Source: Sarcocystis neurona
Lineage: Eukaryota; Apicomplexa; Conoidasida; Eucoccidiorida; Sarcocystidae
NCBI GenBank assembly: GCA_000727475.1
Contig: KL647294.1
Span: 1,238,369-1,302,368 of the forward strand
Reading direction: 5' to 3'
Length of the DNA: 64,000 nt
Shown: positions 61,643 through 64,000 of the stretch, one piece after another
Numbering within the stretch: position 1 is the first letter of the stretch
Layout of the letters: each line of letters opens with the position of its first letter
Notes under the pieces: model-generated
What the model was told of the DNA's origin: nothing
Seen by the model: only the letters and a program-made list of their open reading frames with translations
The model's database searches: none
Made by a program: the position numbers and the translations under genes

Positions 61643-64000
61643 CTGTGCATATGTATTTACATACAAGTAGACACGTGCGTCTATACATATATATGTGATA
61701 CTGTGGATTCATACAGGAAAAGATATATAGAGAGAGACAGAGAGACCCGCATACAGATGGAGCCGTACATGTGTATATACGTAGATGTTATTGTGTGTAG
61801 ATACATATAGATGTATATCTAATCTTGATGAAGAGCTACAGATATATATATATGTACATATATGTATGGAGGGAGAGGTATAAAATATATACATAGATAT
61901 ATAGATAGATATGCATATACATGGACACATACATGCAAATATATATATATAATTGTTCATAAATATATATGTATATATATATGTCTGTCTGCGCTTGAAT
62001 TTGTGTGTGCGCGTGACCCTGTGTGCATATTTAAAGGTATATATAGATATCTATATATAGAGAGAAAGACGGATAGATAGATAGATAGAAAATTGCACAG
62101 ATAGATGTGTGTGTAGGGAATGGACTGAGAGATAACTGCGTACGTGCATGTGATGTGGTTCTTCGGAAGGGAGGAAGAGAAGGAAAGCAGAGAGGCTCCA
62201 AGTGAGAAAACGAGACTTTTATGTGTGCTGCTTCCGGTGTACGTACACTGCAGATCGAGTCAAAGCTGCTGCCGGTGCTCCAGCTGCAAGACGCCCCGCT
62301 TCCACTGCGACCACTTCGTCGTCGCCTGCTACCTCGGTGTCTTCTTCTTCAGAGGCTTCTGTTTCTCCCGCTGCTGCTGCTTCTGGTTCTTCTGCTGCTG
62401 CTGCTGCATCTGTTTCTCCTGCTGCTGCCGCTGCTTCCGTTTGTCCTCCTCCTCCTGCCTCTGTTTCTCTTCCTGGTGTTGCTGGTGCGTCTGTATTTCA
62501 ACCAGCCGGTGGAGTGACACTCGACGCTCCCAGCGGCAGCGCCGGGGCAGGAGCAGCAGATAGCCGAAGAATCGAGGCGGGCGGTGGAGCAGCAGTAGCC
62601 GGAAGAAGAGGAGGAGAGGAAGGGGGAGGAGAAGCAGCACGAGAAACATGGGAAGAAGAAGGGGGAACGAAAAACTCAGCAGCAGCAACTGCAGCAATGG
62701 CGTTTCGAACGGGGAGCAGCAACTCAGAAGCAGCAGGAGCTGGTGCTGCTGGTGCTGCTTCTGCCGTCCACGCCTTGAGTACTGAAAGGATCCGGAGCGC
62801 CGCACTACAGCAGGATGAGCAACACCGGAGCAGGAGCAGCCTGCTGCAGCAGCAGCACCTGGAGCAGCAGCAGCAGCAGCACGTTCAACGGCAGCGGGCC
62901 CGGCAGCAGCAGTCGTTGCTGCAGTGGGAGCAGGGAGTACAAGAGCTGTTTTCGCCTGTTGCTGTCTGCCGGGCTGCTGCTGCTTCTGCTGCTGCTGCTG
63001 GACGAGGAGGAGGCGGTGAGCGAGAGCACGGCTCGTATGCGTCTGCCTGTTGGGCTGCGGAGAAGCAACAGAGACGGGCAGAGGACTGGCGAAGAGCAGC
63101 AGCAGCACTATCGCTGTTGCTGCTCGACGTCAAGGTGCAGCTTCCCGGGTTTAAGCTGCTGCTGTTGGATCGGCCGCAGTTCATCGCGATTTCGCAGAAC
63201 AACGTGGGGTTTTGTTTCCCGCTGCGTTCCTCTGACTCGGCTGCTGCCTCTCTGCCAGCTCCTTTGACTGCTGCTCTGTTCCCTCTCGTTCCTGCTGCTA
63301 ATGTTTCACCTCCCGCCGAAGTAGCCGCCGCTGCTTCGGTAGCGTCGCGCTCTCCTGCTCCTCCCACGGCGAGGGAGCTGGCCGCCGAAGCGAGAAGCGA
63401 AGGCAGGGGACAGTCCAGAGGAGCAGCAGCCGACGCGGCACCAGCCGAGGGAGCGACAGCAGCGGTACAGGAAGGTAGTTTAGTCTTTCCGGCCGCAGGG
63501 GGCAGGCAGGCGGTGCAGCGCATACGTGTCTCCGTGCCCTTCGCGAGCCGTGCGTCGTTCTCCAGCCGTAGCAGCAGCACAGGCGTCGACGGCAACAGGA
63601 GCAGGGGGGGACGGCGTCGCTGTCCTCTCCAGTAGCAGCAGCACCAGCTATAGCAGCAGTGGCTATAGCAGCAGCAGCTATCGCAGCAGCAACTATCGCA
63701 GCAGCAGCTATAGCAGCAGCAGTAGCATTGACTGCACCGCACGCAGCAAGGACAGGCGTTCTGAGGAAAAGGCGGAAACTCTTTGTATAGTGACTTGCCC
63801 ACCTGAAACCGTGGAAGTTTTCATCGGCAGAAAGAACACGACGGCAGATGAAGAAGCTCTGCATTTCTCCGTCCGAGTCTCGCCGCGGCTCCACTGCAGC
63901 ACGACGTCGGCAGTGGACTTCTTGTCTGCGCTTCCCGCGCTGCTGCCGGCGATCGAAGAAAAAGGAGAGCTGCTGCGACTGCTGCTGCGCTGCTTGATGG
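41215..64000 (+). CDS. VPS13: Giant VPS13-type bridge-like lipid transfer protein, 5' part; open at window end
   Basis: Proposed exons are 41215-43119, 44624-46241, 47204-48403, 50791-51247, 53166-53305, 55154-55411, 56609-58950, 60652-60935 and 62254 to beyond the window (more than 3300 codons). Phases agree at all eight junctions if one base is missing from the G9 run at 41701-41709 and one is extra in the G7 run at 63604-63610. Residues 1-105 form a chorein-N domain: [26 protein letters not shown] and an [10 protein letters not shown] end. Further VPS13-like marks are [21 protein letters not shown] (about 456), LKGFGVSWE across the first intron, [13 protein letters not shown] (about 811) and the [10 protein letters not shown] segment (about 1092). 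Exon 9 carries [16 protein letters not shown]. Long Ala/Gln/Ser/Arg-Glu tracts interrupt the domains. Such proteins bridge membranes and move lipids at contact sites. ATG2 is a less likely alternative. Exons 3-8 are weaker than 1, 2 and 9. Confidence 0.75.
41701..41709 (+). other. G9 run with apparent one-base frameshift in VPS13-like exon 1
   Basis: The chorein-N frame starting at 41215 stays open to 41931. The frame that reaches the phase-1 donor at 43119 is offset by one base and is open across this run. One additional G would join them. Both frames are low-complexity and charged between 41700 and 41900, so the exact switch point is uncertain. A small intron is the alternative, but no good acceptor/donor pair of matching phase was found. 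Confidence 0.6.
43888..44525. repeat. (GT)n microsatellite with assembly gap in VPS13-like intron 1
   Basis: Pure GT arrays flank 456 N (43956-44411). On the right a roughly 36-base unit with GGGGGTTATGTTCG is duplicated at 44467 and 44503. All lies in intron 43120-44623, so no exon is lost in the gap if the model is right. Confidence 0.9.
43956..44411. other. Assembly gap (456 N)
   Basis: Run of N inside a GT dinucleotide array. The several-hundred-codon frames that cross it are not real. Confidence 0.99.
46242..47203 (+). other. VPS13-like intron 2, CTG-rich
   Basis: The donor AAGAG|GTAACG and acceptor CTCTGCAG|GTACATG join in phase 2 to give [13 protein letters not shown] across the junction. 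The first half is a long CTG/GCT block (46260-46500); TA microsatellite lies at 47017-47070. The Leu-rich ORFs here are intronic. Confidence 0.75.
48404..50790 (+). other. VPS13-like intron 3 region with microsatellites and a possible extra exon
   Basis: The frame remains open to 48800 through Arg/Glu-rich sequence, but a good donor (CTGCAG|GTGAAT) at 48403 joins in phase to the exon at 50791. TATATG microsatellites fill 48860-49000 and 49890-50360. A CAG-bearing charged ORF at 49408-49869 (with [19 protein letters not shown]) could be a cassette exon; no phase-compatible splice pair was established. Confidence 0.45.
50860..51230 (+). repeat. CAG-class tract encoding poly-Ala and Gln-rich sequence (VPS13-like exon 4)
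   Basis: In the proposed frame the exon gives about 19 Ala, then [20 protein letters not shown], Gln-rich coiled-coil-like sequence and an Arg/Ala-rich helix. The frame is supported by phase agreement at both ends. Confidence 0.6.
51571..51660. repeat. 30-bp tandem repeat, 3 copies
   Basis: GGGTAGTGC(A/G) starts at 51571, 51601 and 51631, exactly 30 bases apart, with TA-rich filler. Intronic in the VPS13-like model. Confidence 0.85.
52100..52560 (+). other. GC-rich non-repeat island within VPS13-like intron 4
   Basis: Between microsatellites this stretch has ordinary composition and open plus-strand frames (for example [20 protein letters not shown] near 52215). It could hold a small exon missed in my model; exons 4 and 5 already join in phase without it. 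A 16-base CTGCATGCAGTTCTGC-type direct repeat lies near 52380. Confidence 0.3.
52575..52760. repeat. 24-bp TATATACGTATATATGTATGTGTG tandem array
   Basis: At least four near-identical 24-base units followed by shorter TATATGCG variants, intronic in the VPS13-like model. Confidence 0.85.
53590..54330. repeat. TATATG microsatellite field in VPS13-like intron 5
   Basis: Degenerate TATATG/TGTATA arrays occupy most of the left half of the intron between the exons ending at 53305 and starting at 55154. The right half (54530-55150) is CTG-rich on the sense strand and ends in the acceptor itself. Confidence 0.8.
55412..56608 (+). other. VPS13-like intron 6, CTG-rich
   Basis: A strong donor (TTGCCG|GTGAGT) and a TCTCGCAG acceptor join in phase 0. 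The interior is dominated by CTG/GCT triplets at 55560-55800 and 56370-56560, giving long Leu- or Cys-rich frames on plus and Gln/Ala-rich frames on minus, neither considered coding. Confidence 0.65.
57740..57800 (+). repeat. 18-bp coding tandem repeat in VPS13-like exon 7
   Basis: About three in-frame copies of GGAAGGCAGCAGCAGGAC, encoding Gly-Arg-Gln-Gln-Gln-Asp, in a Gln-rich part of the exon. Confidence 0.85.
58951..60651 (+). other. VPS13-like intron 7 with CAG block and CATA microsatellite
   Basis: A strong donor (TTTCGGG|GTAAGC) and a CAACTGCAG acceptor join in phase 2. A CAG-oriented block at 59166-59320 and a CATA/TACA array at 59440-59860 lie inside. Short ORFs at 59.9-60.6 kb are unassigned. 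Confidence 0.6.
60936..62253 (+). other. VPS13-like intron 8, possibly containing unmodelled exons
   Basis: Exons 8 and 9 join in phase 1. Between them, 61010-61160 and 61170-61400 have CAG triplets and protein-like frames (for example [13 protein letters not shown] and [14 protein letters not shown]), so extra exons are possible. TA/TATG microsatellites with TAGA runs fill 61570-62100. Confidence 0.4.
63604..63610 (+). other. G7 run with apparent one-base frameshift in VPS13-like exon 9
   Basis: Upstream the frame is open from 62254 to here. Downstream a frame offset by one base is open to the window end and has clear protein character ([14 protein letters not shown], then [19 protein letters not shown]). 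The original frame stops at 63633-63635. One G fewer joins them. Confidence 0.7.
63640..63725 (+). repeat. Tyr-Ser/Arg-Ser-Ser coding repeat in VPS13-like exon 9
   Basis: Irregular 12-18 base units of TAT or TAC/CGC followed by AGC triplets encode (Y)(S/R)SS(S/N) repeats. On the opposite strand they read as Ala/Ile-rich sequence. Confidence 0.8.

Overview
The window looks like nuclear DNA from a coccidian apicomplexan, most likely Eimeria or a close relative such as Cyclospora. The reasons are spliced genes with GT-AG introns, a flagellar gene (coccidia have flagellated microgametes), a mitochondrial cysteine desulfurase, and very dense CAG/CTG trinucleotide tracts that run through exons as poly-Ala, poly-Ser and poly-Gln. 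TATATG, GTAT and GT microsatellites fill most introns and intergenic DNA. The species call is inference. Two runs of N (30136-30767 and 43956-44411) are assembly gaps inside microsatellites.

Layout. (1) 1-11.3 kb, minus strand: a complete nine-exon gene for DRC11/IQCA1, an AAA-domain subunit of the axonemal nexin-dynein regulatory complex. All exon phases agree. The region is poor in CAG tracts. (2) 11.3-16.8 kb: no confident gene, only weak ORFs and AT microsatellites. (3) 16.9-17.6 kb, minus strand: two phase-compatible exons of an unrecognised gene with the first large Ala tract. CAG-rich DNA starts here. (4) 19.7-34.5 kb, plus strand: a complete seven-exon NFS1 cysteine desulfurase gene with an N-terminal extension of about 845 residues, a 70-residue insert in the catalytic domain and an apparent GC-AG first intron. 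(5) 34.5-37.3 kb: intergenic DNA with G-rich and degenerate tandem duplications. (6) 37.3-40.7 kb: CAG/CTG blocks that probably belong to a minus-strand gene I could not resolve. (7) 41.2 kb to the window end, plus strand: a very large VPS13-type bridge-like lipid-transfer protein gene. Nine exons join with consistent phases if one-base errors in two poly-G runs are allowed. The gene is open at the right edge.

The three recognised genes have unrelated housekeeping or cell-biological roles: axoneme regulation, mitochondrial Fe-S cluster and thiolation sulfur supply, and lipid transfer at membrane contacts. I see no operon-like or defence-like system. The most unusual features are the repeat-built N-terminal extension of NFS1, with an internally duplicated non-homopolymeric module, the block-wise orientation of CAG versus CTG tracts, and the GC-AG intron in NFS1.
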